Source of the DNA: a virus
IMG/VR virus record: IMGVR_UViG_3300036715_000723
Location: 1 to 44,284 of that record
Strand: one strand, 5' to 3'
DNA length: 44,284 nucleotides
In this document: piece by piece, positions 1-5,044 of the stretch
Position numbering within the stretch: position 1 is the stretch's first letter
Layout of the letters: every line of letters starts with the position of its first letter
Program-made: the position numbers and the translations under genes
Notes under the pieces: generated by a model
Told to the model about the DNA's origin: nothing
Database searches by the model: none
What the model saw: the letters and a program-made list of their open reading frames with translations, nothing else

Positions 1-247
1 TATGATTATATACATAACCAAATCCTTTAATAGTCATTACTCTTTTACAATTACTATTCATATTATTAAATATGATTTTAATTGTATCATTTTTTAGTCC
101 AGGATATGTACTTGTACAAATATAAGTACCTTCAAAATGTTTATCATCAGTACATATAGGAGCTGGAGAAGTTGTTGTCTTCTTCTTGCATTGAATAATC
201 ACTAATGTCATCATCAGTATCATCAATAATTTCATTATCTTTTTCAT
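1..247 (-). CDS. Partial lipoprotein, start inside another gene
   Basis: The reading frame is open from the ATG at 247-245 to the left edge (82 codons), so the C-terminus is missing. The N-terminus is a clear lipoprotein-type signal: MKKIMKLL, a hydrophobic stretch, then VIIQC with Cys20 as the candidate lipidated residue; the Q before Cys is unusual for a lipobox. After it come KKKTTTSPAP and a Cys-containing, probably beta-rich region. The start lies out of frame inside the 61-residue gene at 147-332. Directly upstream is a gene for a membrane-anchored coiled-coil protein (339-896). A membrane coiled-coil protein followed by an out-of-frame lipoprotein is the layout of Rz/Rz1 spanins, which fuse the inner and outer membrane at lysis; that role is inference. 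A surface lipoprotein (for example superinfection exclusion) is an alternative. Confidence 0.6.
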   Translation of the reverse strand, partial: MKKIMKLLMILMMTLVIIQCKKKTTTSPAPICTDDKHFEGTYICTSTYPGLKNDTIKIIFNNMNSNCKRVMTIKGFGYVYNH

Positions 248-332
248 AAGTTTGATTGTTTTTTGAATCTGTTAATAATATTTCAAGATAGTCATCTAAT
301 TGGCTACTCATCGATTGATTAGTGTTTTCCAT
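147..332 (-). CDS. Small acidic protein, unknown function
   Basis: A 61-residue, strongly acidic and Asn/Ser-rich protein with no membrane segment, no cysteines and no recognised family. It starts 6 bases after the stop of the 185-residue gene, and two tandem AAAACTAATTTAA-type motifs lie just before the start, as for other genes of this block. It ends in TGA. Its second half overlaps, in another frame, the signal peptide of the lipoprotein that runs off the left edge. Both frames look protein-like: this one by its start position, the other by its signal sequence. Either they are truly overlapping genes, or this frame is only a leader. I do not recognise a function. Confidence 0.5.
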   Translation of the reverse strand: MENTNQSMSSQLDDYLEILLTDSKNNQTYEKDNEIIDDTDDDISDYSMQEEDNNFSSSYMY

Positions 333-338
333 AATAAG

Positions 339-896
339 TTAAATTAGTTTTAAATTAGTTTTAAATTCTTTAATATAATCTGTTACTCCTCTATTTGTTC
401 CTTTACCATTAATATATGCTTCTTTAACAAATGCAATAACTTTTTGTTTATTATATAATAAGTTAAGTTTTTTGTTAAATTCTTCAATATTATTAGTATT
501 TAATTTAATTTGTTCTTGTAATTCTTTTTGATGTTCTTGATGTAAATTAGAATTTTTTTGTTCTAATTCAAGATTTAATTGTTTAGCTTCTTGTACAACT
601 AATTTAATTTTATTTAATTCATTTTGTAAATAATTTACATTTTCTTGAGTTAATGTTGATAATTTAAAATTTTCTATATATTTAGCATAAGTTCTTCTTG
701 AATTAATTAATTCATCTTGTAATTCATTAATTACAATATTTCTACCTTTAATTACTTTATCTTGAATTTCTGTATTATTTTCTATAATTGTATCTTTTTC
801 TTTTAACTGTTTTCTAAGTCTTATTATACTTAAAATACAAGAAAGAAGAATAAATAAAATTGATATTAAAATTGATATTAAAAATGTTATTGTCAT
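339..896 (-). CDS. Membrane-anchored coiled-coil protein, possible inner-membrane spanin
   Basis: A 185-residue protein with one N-terminal membrane segment (about residues 3-25, rich in I, L, F) followed at once by RLRKQLKEKD and a long helical, coiled-coil-like region (about 30-145) rich in Gln, Glu, Asn and Lys. The C-terminal 40 residues are mixed and end in KTNLKLI. Topology with a short inside end and a long outside coiled coil matches inner-membrane spanins of the Rz type, and a lipoprotein gene lies two frames downstream. No catalytic motif was seen. RmuC-like or structural coiled-coil proteins would look similar at this level, so the spanin idea stays a hypothesis. Confidence 0.65.
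   Translation of the reverse strand: MTITFLISILISILFILLSCILSIIRLRKQLKEKDTIIENNTEIQDKVIKGRNIVINELQDELINSRRTYAKYIENFKLSTLTQENVNYLQNELNKIKLVVQEAKQLNLELEQKNSNLHQEHQKELQEQIKLNTNNIEEFNKKLNLLYNKQKVIAFVKEAYINGKGTNRGVTDYIKEFKTNLKLI
340..361 (-). repeat. Tandem 11-bp repeat before a start codon
   Basis: Two exact copies of an 11-base unit (plus strand TAAATTAGTTT) lie head to tail at 340-350 and 351-361. Read on the - strand they give AAACTAATTTA twice, immediately before the start of the 61-residue gene and inside the last codons of the gene upstream. The same motif precedes several other starts in this block and the gene at 16216, so it may help translation start in a genome without Shine-Dalgarno sites. 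That role is inference. Confidence 0.5.
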
Positions 897-940
897 GTTT
901 TTATTTTTATTAGTTAGTTATTGATTTATTTATTTATTTA

Positions 941-1141
941 TTAGTTTAAACATACTCTAACTTTCATAGAGGTTTTAGGTGGATTAATAGTTAATTTTTT
1001 AATATTATTCATATCAAAATAATCAGCATTAGAATATTTGTAATTATCAATTTTACAAACTAACTCAACTGCATGATATTCAGATGTTGCTAAAACATTG
1101 TGGAATTCACCACTTGGGGATAAAATTTTATAAGGTTTCAT
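941..1141 (-). CDS. Small protein, unknown function
   Basis: A 66-residue protein beginning MKPYKILSPSGEFHN. The middle part (TSEYHAVELVCKIDN) suggests a small alpha/beta fold in which a residue run such as SEYHAVEL forms a helix; no known motif is recognised. The start is preceded by AAACTAATTAAT directly abutting the ATG. It sits 35 bases downstream of the 138-residue gene and 44 bases upstream of the 185-residue gene, all in one direction, so it is probably co-transcribed with them. Function unknown. Confidence 0.6.
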   Translation of the reverse strand: MKPYKILSPSGEFHNVLATSEYHAVELVCKIDNYKYSNADYFDMNNIKKLTINPPKTSMKVRVCLN

Positions 1142-1176
1142 ATTAATTAGTTTAATAAATTGTTTTTATATAATAA

Positions 1177-1593
1177 TTATTTATAGTTATTTACTTGTTC
1201 AAGTAATTGTTGAGTATGTTTAAATAACCACTCTTTATTATGTTTTCTAGGATTATCACCAAAATGTGCACAATCAAATCCTATAACCCAACCTTTTTTA
1301 TCTTCATGATAATCTGAATAAGTTATACCTCCATGAACTTTTAATTTATCTAATTTACTATCCCAATCATAATTGCCATTTTCATCACAGGTTCCATTTT
1401 CCGACTGTCCAAATAAAGGATGAGTTTTATCTAATATTACTATATACCCATTTCCCCAACCTGTTTCACACGCTTTTAACCATGTTATTTCTTTTAAATA
1501 AAAGTATGGTGTTTGAGTAGATTGATAATTTGTATCTATTAATATTACATATAATAAATAAAATACTATTAATATTATTATAATTACTTCCAT
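1177..1593 (-). CDS. Membrane-anchored phage protein with VHGGITYS / GFDCAH motifs
   Basis: A 138-residue protein with an N-terminal membrane segment (residues 2-20) followed by a soluble domain. That domain holds GWGNGYIVI, a HPLFG segment, VHGGITYS and WVIGFDCAHFGD. This pattern (a small domain with conserved His, Gly-Gly, Cys and Asp residues) recurs in many tailed-phage small proteins, usually annotated as hypothetical; here it is fused to a membrane anchor. The clustered His, Cys and Asp residues could bind metal or form an active site, but no activity is known to me. The start is preceded by AAAACTAATTAAA. Confidence is high that it is a gene, low for function. Confidence 0.75.
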   Translation of the reverse strand: MEVIIIILIVFYLLYVILIDTNYQSTQTPYFYLKEITWLKACETGWGNGYIVILDKTHPLFGQSENGTCDENGNYDWDSKLDKLKVHGGITYSDYHEDKKGWVIGFDCAHFGDNPRKHNKEWLFKHTQQLLEQVNNYK

Positions 1594-1610
1594 TTTAATT
1601 AGTTTTAAGG

Positions 1611-1694
1611 TTAATAATTTATTTTTTCTTTTTTAATTTTTGAAATTGACTTACTTTCTAATTTTGTGGCTTTACGATTACCATTTCTAGTCAT
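1611..1694 (-). CDS. Possible 27-residue basic peptide
   Basis: A short frame from ATG to TAA encodes a very basic peptide that begins MTRNGNRKATKLES and contains KIKKEK. Its start lies just 3' (on the - strand) of the structured element at 1709-1842 and has an A/T-rich leader, as for other genes here. Such a short peptide could bind nucleic acid, but the frame is short enough to be chance in an AT-rich region. No family is recognised. Confidence 0.35.
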   Translation of the reverse strand: MTRNGNRKATKLESKSISKIKKEKINY

Positions 1695-1708
1695 ATTATT
1701 AAATATTT

Positions 1709-1842
1709 ATTAATTTTCAATACTTATAGATTCGTCCATACAATAACAGAGGTATTATTTTCTTCATTTATTTTTACTTGTTATTTGCCTATTAGTTGAA
1801 GTCCTAAGTTAATGGAGAACTATATAAGTATTGAAAATTAAT
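1709..1842 (-). ncRNA. Putative structured RNA closed by a 20-bp stem
   Basis: A perfect 20-bp inverted repeat (1709-1728 with 1823-1842) encloses about 94 bases without a good reading frame. Inside are further complementary segments that can pair at the same time: TCCAT with ATGGA, AATAACA with TGTTATT (1742-1748 and 1779-1785), and a small TTAG/CTAA hairpin. The result is a branched fold in RNA from the - strand, which is the direction of the surrounding genes. It lies between the 55-residue gene and the 27-residue frame. There is no T-loop or CCA-like end, so it is not a standard tRNA. A processed non-coding RNA or a mRNA-stability element is the best guess. Confidence 0.45.
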
Positions 1843-1848
1843 TAGTTT

Positions 1849-2016
1849 TTATGTATTAATTGTTAATTTAAAAAAATTATAAATCTCTTGTATATTATAT
1901 AATTTATTAACTTCCATTCCTGATTTATCATGCATATAATATCCGCCATTTTTGCTATCTAATCTATTTCTGCCAAACCATTCAGCAAATGCACAACAAA
2001 TTAATTCATTTTCCAT
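1849..2016 (-). CDS. Small protein, unknown function (55 aa)
   Basis: A 55-residue protein starting MENELICCAFAEWFGRN. It has two adjacent cysteines near the N-terminus, a middle GGYYMHDKSG segment and a hydrophobic C-terminal part (IYNFFKLTINT). Its start overlaps the 3' end of the 87-residue gene by 11 bases, and an AAAACTAATTAATA motif abuts the start codon, both supporting real translation. The amino-acid composition is ordinary rather than a low-complexity AT artefact. The stop codon is followed directly by another AAACTAATT and the structured element. Function unknown. Confidence 0.7.
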   Translation of the reverse strand: MENELICCAFAEWFGRNRLDSKNGGYYMHDKSGMEVNKLYNIQEIYNFFKLTINT

Positions 2017-2269
2017 TATTAATTAGTTTTTTATTTAATATTCTAAAATTAAACATATTTTTATATTTAATATTATGATGAGTATCAATTAAGTTATGAT
2101 TTTCTATATAAAGTCTTTCTTTATATTTACAAATTATTGTATCACTTTGATAATTACTATCTTTTATAATTACTGTTGCACAATATTCTTTAGATTGTGA
2201 TTCAAAATGTAAGTATAATCCAAATAATATAATAAATGAGGTTATTACTGAGAGTGTTAATATTTTCAT
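2006..2269 (-). CDS. Small secreted or membrane-anchored protein
   Basis: An 87-residue protein with an N-terminal hydrophobic segment (about residues 4-21, LSVITSFIILFGLYLHF) that could be a signal anchor, followed by a soluble part with two cysteines (CATV and CKYKE) that might form a disulphide outside the inner membrane. It overlaps the upstream 103-residue gene by 4 bases (start inside the preceding stop region), a sign of coupled translation. It ends in TGA inside the next gene. No family is recognised. Confidence 0.65.
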   Translation of the reverse strand: MKILTLSVITSFIILFGLYLHFESQSKEYCATVIIKDSNYQSDTIICKYKERLYIENHNLIDTHHNIKYKNMFNFRILNKKLINNGK

Positions 2270-2577
2270 GAATTTTCTATTTTAGTTTTTAATTCTCTAT
2301 ATCTTGGAATTTCATTTAATGTTTTAGATATTGATTTATATTTTATCATTTGTTCAATAAATTCTTCTGATAATTGAGTAGGTTTAGTTAAATATTTATC
2401 TTTATATTTTTGTGCATCTAAATATATAATAGGATAAGTTTTATCTGTGACAAAATCTTTAATTAAATTATCTGTAATTAAAAATGAATTATCATTAGCT
2501 AAATCAAATTGTCCTTTATATGTTAAATGTTGTGTTGTACCATTAGTGGTAAAAGTTTCATAAGCTTTTGATCTCAT
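2266..2577 (-). CDS. Hypothetical protein (103 aa)
   Basis: A 103-residue soluble protein beginning MRSKAYETFTTNGTT. It has an N-terminal beta-rich half and a C-terminal helical half with many Lys and Glu residues (LSEEFIEQMIKYKSISKTL). It contains no cysteine and no membrane segment. The start is preceded by AAAAACTAATTAACC, about 15 bases before the ATG. It is the first clear gene after the 540-base mostly non-coding stretch, so its mRNA leader may carry the structured element at 2889-3101. Function unknown. Confidence 0.65.
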   Translation of the reverse strand: MRSKAYETFTTNGTTQHLTYKGQFDLANDNSFLITDNLIKDFVTDKTYPIIYLDAQKYKDKYLTKPTQLSEEFIEQMIKYKSISKTLNEIPRYRELKTKIENS

Positions 2578-2643
2578 ATTTACAGGGTTAATTAGTTTTT
2601 GTTTTATTTTTAAATATTTAATATCATCTAAAATTCTTATTTT

Positions 2644-2724
2644 TTAATCATTTTGATTATATGAAGAAACCCAAGTTTTTTTATTTTGTATTAATTTTAA
2701 TGTTGAATATAGATAAATTATCAT
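2644..2724 (-). CDS. Possible 26-residue peptide
   Basis: A short ATG-to-TAA frame encoding MIIYLYSTLKLIQNKKTWVS and six more residues. The start has an A-rich leader (AACATAAAAT) typical of starts in this window. There is no other support, and the surrounding stretch is AT-rich, so it may be chance. It is noted because it is the only plausible coding frame between 2578 and 3119. Confidence 0.25.
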   Translation of the reverse strand: MIIYLYSTLKLIQNKKTWVSSYNQND

Positions 2725-2803
2725 ATTTTATGTTGTTTAAAAGTTATTATTTGACAAAGTTAAGAATAAAATATGTTAATAGGTTAATTAGAAGATGTTA
2801 AAT

Positions 2804-2858
2804 AATGTGGAAATGTGGAAGTTAGATATTTGTAAATGTTTGTAAACGTTTGTTAGTT
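2804..2858. repeat. Iteron-like short tandem repeats in non-coding DNA
   Basis: Two repeat sets sit next to each other. AATGTGGA is present as two perfect tandem copies (2804-2819). A 10-base unit TTTGTAAATG / TTTGTAAACG / TTTGTTAGTT runs three times (2829-2858), the first two copies differing at one base; the junction makes the palindrome AAACGTTT. A 10-base period places the same DNA face to a bound protein in each copy, as in protein-binding iterons. The rest of 2725-2888 shows no gene. A regulator or replication-protein binding site is possible. Confidence 0.5.
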
Positions 2859-2888
2859 AAATTTAATTAATTGTAAGGTAGATTTTAT

Positions 2889-3101
2889 AGGAGTTTTTTA
2901 AGATTATAATAATATAATTAGATTATGATATTATAGCATATTTAAAATCATGGCTTAGAGAACTAGGCTCAGACACTCATTTACCTTCAACTCCTCTACA
3001 TAATTCATATAAAATATCAGGAGTTCTGTTGTTATAAGTTTAACCCAGACTAAAACAATTAATAAATGTAGATTTTATTCTACAATTAATAACAGAACTC
3101 C
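2889..3101 (-). ncRNA. Putative structured leader/intergenic RNA with competing stems
   Basis: Four alternating copies of one short sequence occur: AGGAGTT at 2889-2895 and 3019-3025, and AACTCC(T) at 2989-2995 and 3096-3101. GGAGTTCTGTT (3020-3030) pairs perfectly with AACAGAACTCC (3091-3101) over 11 bp, and that stem encloses a hairpin TGTAGA/TCTACA (3067-3084). The same 3019-3025 segment can instead pair with 2989-2995 over 7 bp. A further hairpin is GCTTAG-AGAA-CTAGGC at 2953-2968. The element lies between the 154- and 103-residue genes on the transcribed strand. Mutually exclusive stems suggest a switch or processing site; no known riboswitch core or tRNA pattern was found. Confidence 0.45.
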
Positions 3102-3119
3102 CAATATTTATTAAATCAA

Positions 3120-3584
3120 CTAACCAATTGACATTTCCTTTACTGGTATAAATACATAATCTAATATATAACCTTCTAAATCCTTCTCAGGATTGAAAAT
3201 ATATACATCAATTATATCATATACTTCATATAATCCTTTTACTTCATCTAATATAGCAATTTTATCATTAAATATGAACCTAAAATCATAAGATTTTATA
3301 ATAGTATTAAATTTATTACGATAATAAATACATTTCAGTCCATCATAATTTCTAAAATGAATTGTATATGAAACTCCAGCAATTTTGACACCTGTTGATG
3401 TTATCCATTTGGCTATTTGTTTTTCACCTAATGGTCTATTTTGAATAATACATATAGTGAACATAAATAAAACAAATAGATGATTAATTACATAATCTTC
3501 TTTCATTTTAATATATCCAAATCCTCTTACATCTTTATCTATAAAGATTAAAAAGTTTCTTTTTTTAATTAATTCTTTTCTCAT
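3120..3584 (-). CDS. Hypothetical protein (154 aa)
   Basis: A 154-residue protein. The N-terminal 60 residues contain a basic start (MRKELIKKRN), a hydrophobic stretch (NHLFVLFMFTICIIQN) and RPLGEKQIAKWITSTGV, which resembles a helix-turn-helix-like segment. The C-terminal half is beta-rich and aromatic (VYIFNPEKDLEGYILDYVF). It ends in TAG, the only TAG stop among the clear genes here, and a TAA follows two codons later in the same frame. Its upstream region carries direct and inverted repeats (3619-3656). A regulator is possible, but the family is not recognised. Confidence 0.6.
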   Translation of the reverse strand: MRKELIKKRNFLIFIDKDVRGFGYIKMKEDYVINHLFVLFMFTICIIQNRPLGEKQIAKWITSTGVKIAGVSYTIHFRNYDGLKCIYYRNKFNTIIKSYDFRFIFNDKIAILDEVKGLYEVYDIIDVYIFNPEKDLEGYILDYVFIPVKEMSIG

Positions 3585-3618
3585 TTTTAAATTTCTTTTT
3601 ATATTGGTTAGATTAATT

Positions 3619-3656
3619 TACGATTTAACTTGTCAATTTAGTTACGATTAGACAAG
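3619..3656 (-). promoter_or_regulatory. Direct/inverted repeats upstream of the 154-aa gene
   Basis: TTACGATT occurs twice (3619-3626 and 3642-3649) and CTTGTC at 3629-3634 is complementary to GACAAG at 3651-3656. The cluster lies 35-70 bases before the start of the 154-residue gene and after the terminator at 3685-3712, which is where an operator or promoter would be expected. No canonical Bacteroidota -7 box is visible here. Confidence 0.35.
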
Positions 3657-3684
3657 GTTAATAACTTTTAAAATAGTATTTAGT

Positions 3685-3712
3685 AAAAAAGAACTACCGT
3701 TATGGTAGTTCT
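3685..3712 (-). terminator. Rho-independent terminator
   Basis: A 9-bp perfect stem (AGAACTACC, 3690-3698, with GGTAGTTCT, 3704-3712) with a 5-base loop. On the - strand it is followed by six T. It ends transcription just downstream of the 22-residue frame and separates the small-gene cassettes from the 154-residue gene. Confidence 0.8.
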
Positions 3713-3718
3713 AAACTA

Positions 3719-3787
3719 TTAGATTAAATCTAATTGTAGTGCCTCTGTATATAACATAAGGACACCAAATACAAATACATACTTCAT
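3719..3787 (-). CDS. Possible 22-residue hydrophobic peptide
   Basis: An ATG-to-TAA frame encoding MKYVFVFGVLMLYTEALQLD plus two residues, with one short hydrophobic segment. It lies exactly between two terminators (3831-3868 and 3685-3712), as would a gene in its own small transcription unit, and is preceded by CAAATTAAACTAACCAAA. The compact setting argues for expression of a small membrane peptide, but size alone makes it uncertain. Confidence 0.4.
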   Translation of the reverse strand: MKYVFVFGVLMLYTEALQLDLI

Positions 3788-3830
3788 TTTGGTTAGTTTA
3801 ATTTGGGTTAATAATTAGGTTAATTAGTTA

Positions 3831-3868
3831 ATAAAGATTAGAGTAGTAAGCAAAGTACTACTCTAATC
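3831..3868 (-). terminator. Rho-independent terminator after the 155-aa gene
   Basis: A perfect 13-bp stem (GATTAGAGTAGTA at 3836-3848 with its complement at 3856-3868) and a 7-base loop, followed on the - strand by TTTATT. It begins 9 bases after the stop codon of the 155-residue gene. Confidence 0.8.
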
Positions 3869-3877
3869 AAATATTAT

Positions 3878-4345
3878 TTAAACTGGTAAATCATCTCCCG
3901 CATTCTCAATAGAGGATACTGAAACTGGAGCAATTGCAGTTTCTTGCGGATTACTACCAAATTTAGCAGTATAATAAGCGGCTTTAGCCATTCTTACATC
4001 TTCAGCTTGAACAGCAGAACTGATAGTAATACTATCATTCACTTTGGCATTATGGTCTGTTGTATAAGTTCCTTCACCTGTTAACCAAGCATCTCCAGCT
4101 TTTACAGCTTTATACTCGTATTCATAGGTAGCACCAATACAATCCATAGTAAAAATAGATAAAGGTTTATCTAACTCTTTAGCACGTTGAGCAAACACTT
4201 TACGGCTTAATTTGAAACGTTCAACAGGATTGTTGTCTTTATCTTTCAATACTTTACATTTAGTAGTATGTAAGATAACTAATTCTTGACCTTCTTTTGT
4301 AGTTACAAAAGTTACTTTTTTAATAATTACTGATTCTTTTGACAT
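3878..4345 (-). CDS. Conserved-looking 155-aa protein, possible ssDNA-binding protein
   Basis: A 155-residue soluble protein whose codon use and GC content are richer than those of its neighbours. The first 120 residues are beta-rich (VIIKKVTFVTTKEGQELVIL, YEYEYKAVKAGDAWLTGEG), followed by a helix (EDVRMAKAAYYTAKFG) and an unstructured tail ending AGDDLPV. Bacterial and phage single-strand binding proteins end in an acidic tail of the DDDLPF type after a beta-rich OB fold, so this tail invites the same reading; the last residue is Val, not Phe, and the fold is not proven. The gene has its own promoter-like repeat (4441-4467), a 95-base leader and a strong terminator, which suggests high, independent expression. 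Confidence 0.7.
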   Translation of the reverse strand: MSKESVIIKKVTFVTTKEGQELVILHTTKCKVLKDKDNNPVERFKLSRKVFAQRAKELDKPLSIFTMDCIGATYEYEYKAVKAGDAWLTGEGTYTTDHNAKVNDSITISSAVQAEDVRMAKAAYYTAKFGSNPQETAIAPVSVSSIENAGDDLPV

Positions 4346-4352
4346 AGCTTTG

Positions 4353-4392
4353 CGTAGTTTAGACGGATTGCACCGTAGTTTTAAATTAGTTT
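4353..4392 (-). promoter_or_regulatory. Repeated AAACTA motifs in the leader of the 155-aa gene
   Basis: Between the promoter-like repeat and the start codon the - strand shows AAACTAATTT (4383-4392), then AAACTACG at 4374-4381 and again at 4353-4360. CGGATTGCACCG in between can form a small hairpin. Regular repeats in a long leader suggest a binding site for a protein or a control element acting on this one gene. Confidence 0.35.
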
Positions 4393-4440
4393 ATAATTGT
4401 TTTTTTAAATAATGCAATGGAATATACTTTGCTTACATTC

Positions 4441-4467
4441 CAAAAATAAGTAGGGTGTTATTAGATG
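4441..4467 (-). promoter_or_regulatory. Promoter-like repeat, copy 1
   Basis: On the - strand this reads CATC, then about 15 bases ending ACACCCTACT, then TATTTTTG. TATTTTTG fits the Bacteroidota -7 box TAnnTTTG, but the usual TTTG at -33 is missing; the conserved CATC...CACCCTACT takes its place. It lies 95 bases before the 155-residue gene and just after the terminator of the gene upstream. Two more copies have the same layout. Confidence 0.65.
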
Positions 4468-4475
4468 AACTCTTA

Positions 4476-4511
4476 AAATAAATAGGTAAAGGATATAATC
4501 CTTTACCTATT
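4476..4511 (-). terminator. Rho-independent terminator after the 46-aa gene
   Basis: A perfect 14-bp stem (AATAGGTAAAGGAT at 4481-4494 with 4498-4511) and a 3-base loop, followed on the - strand by TATTTTAA. It starts 5 bases after the stop of the 46-residue gene. Confidence 0.75.
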
Positions 4512-4516
4512 AATTG

Positions 4517-4657
4517 TTAATTTGTTTTCTTAATAACTCTTTGATGATTTGGTTTACTACTATTACCAAATGAATTAACAGATTCTCTGTTCATTGTCTT
4601 ATGTAGGATTACGGCTATACCGATAACAGCTACGATTGCTAATAAAATTTCAAGCAT
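4517..4657 (-). CDS. Small membrane protein (46 aa)
   Basis: A 46-residue protein: MLEILLAIVAVIGIAVILHK forms one membrane helix at the very N-terminus, followed by a basic, Asn/Ser-rich tail (NRESVNSFGNSSKPNHQ, then VIKKTN). Positive charges after the helix suggest that the tail stays in the cytoplasm. It has its own promoter-like repeat (4704-4731) 46 bases upstream and a strong terminator downstream. Single-helix phage peptides of this size often act on the host membrane (inhibition, exclusion, lysis timing), but none is recognised here. Confidence 0.7.
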   Translation of the reverse strand: MLEILLAIVAVIGIAVILHKTMNRESVNSFGNSSKPNHQRVIKKTN

Positions 4658-4703
4658 GATTTCTATATTTTATGGGTTAATATTAATATGATTATAAACA
4701 TCT

Positions 4704-4731
4704 CAAAAATAAGTAGGGTGTTATGATGATG
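4704..4731 (-). promoter_or_regulatory. Promoter-like repeat, copy 2
   Basis: On the - strand it reads CATCATCATAACACCCTACT followed at once by TATTTTTG. The 20 bases ending in TATTTTTG (TAACACCCTACTTATTTTTG) are identical to copy 1. It precedes the 46-residue membrane-protein gene by 46 bases. Confidence 0.65.
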
Positions 4732-4738
4732 TTGTACT

Positions 4739-4771
4739 GATATAGAATAGACGATTGTCTTATTCTATATC
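4739..4771 (-). terminator. Hairpin overlapping the end of the 36-aa gene
   Basis: GATATAGAATA (4739-4749) pairs with TATTCTATATC (4761-4771); after a one-base bulge, GAC/GTC adds three pairs. The loop is GATT. The stop codon of the 36-residue gene lies in the hairpin. There is no T-tract after it on the - strand, so it is a weaker terminator or an RNA 3'-end-stabilising structure. Confidence 0.5.
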
Positions 4772-4870
4772 TTTATTACTATCCGAAGCGTCAAAACTAT
4801 AAGTATATAAAATACTTATTATAATAACACTACCTATAATAGTTAAAAGGAATGCTTCAATATTGTTCAT
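4760..4870 (-). CDS. Small membrane peptide (36 aa)
   Basis: A 36-residue peptide with one membrane helix (about residues 6-23, AFLLTIIGSVIIISILYT) and an acidic C-terminal tail (DASDSNKDIE). It repeats the cassette layout seen at 4517-4731: promoter-like repeat 71 bases upstream (4942-4968), one tiny gene, then a hairpin. The start is preceded by AATATTATG-type A/T-rich sequence. Function unknown; likely acts in the host membrane. Confidence 0.6.
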   Translation of the reverse strand: MNNIEAFLLTIIGSVIIISILYTYSFDASDSNKDIE

Positions 4871-4941
4871 AATATTATATGATTTAAAAGGTTAAAAATT
4901 ATTTGGACTTTTATATACAAAACATGACGGGGTACCTCATC

Positions 4942-4968
4942 CAAAAATAAGTGGGGTGGAGGTTGATG
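4942..4968 (-). promoter_or_regulatory. Promoter-like repeat, copy 3 (diverged)
   Basis: On the - strand it reads CATCAACCTCCACCCCACT then TATTTTTG. Compared with copies 1 and 2 the core CACCC(T/C)ACTTATTTTTG and the CATC 15 bases before the box are kept while the bases between differ, which points to selection on exactly those blocks. It precedes the 36-residue gene by 71 bases. Confidence 0.6.
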
Positions 4969-5044
4969 GGGTAGAGTTACGAACACATTTTTTCTAAACA
5001 AAATTTTTATTTTTTAAAATTTTTTAAAAACCCAAATAATTAAA

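Noticed and set aside
1709-3101. tRNA genes in the two folded intergenic elements
   Set aside because: No T-loop GTTCRA, no proper anticodon arm and no acceptor stem of 7 bp with 72-90 bases length.
4980-5044. A/T-only run as terminator of the 74-residue gene
   Set aside because: It can fold in many weak ways, but no stable stem with T-tract stands out.
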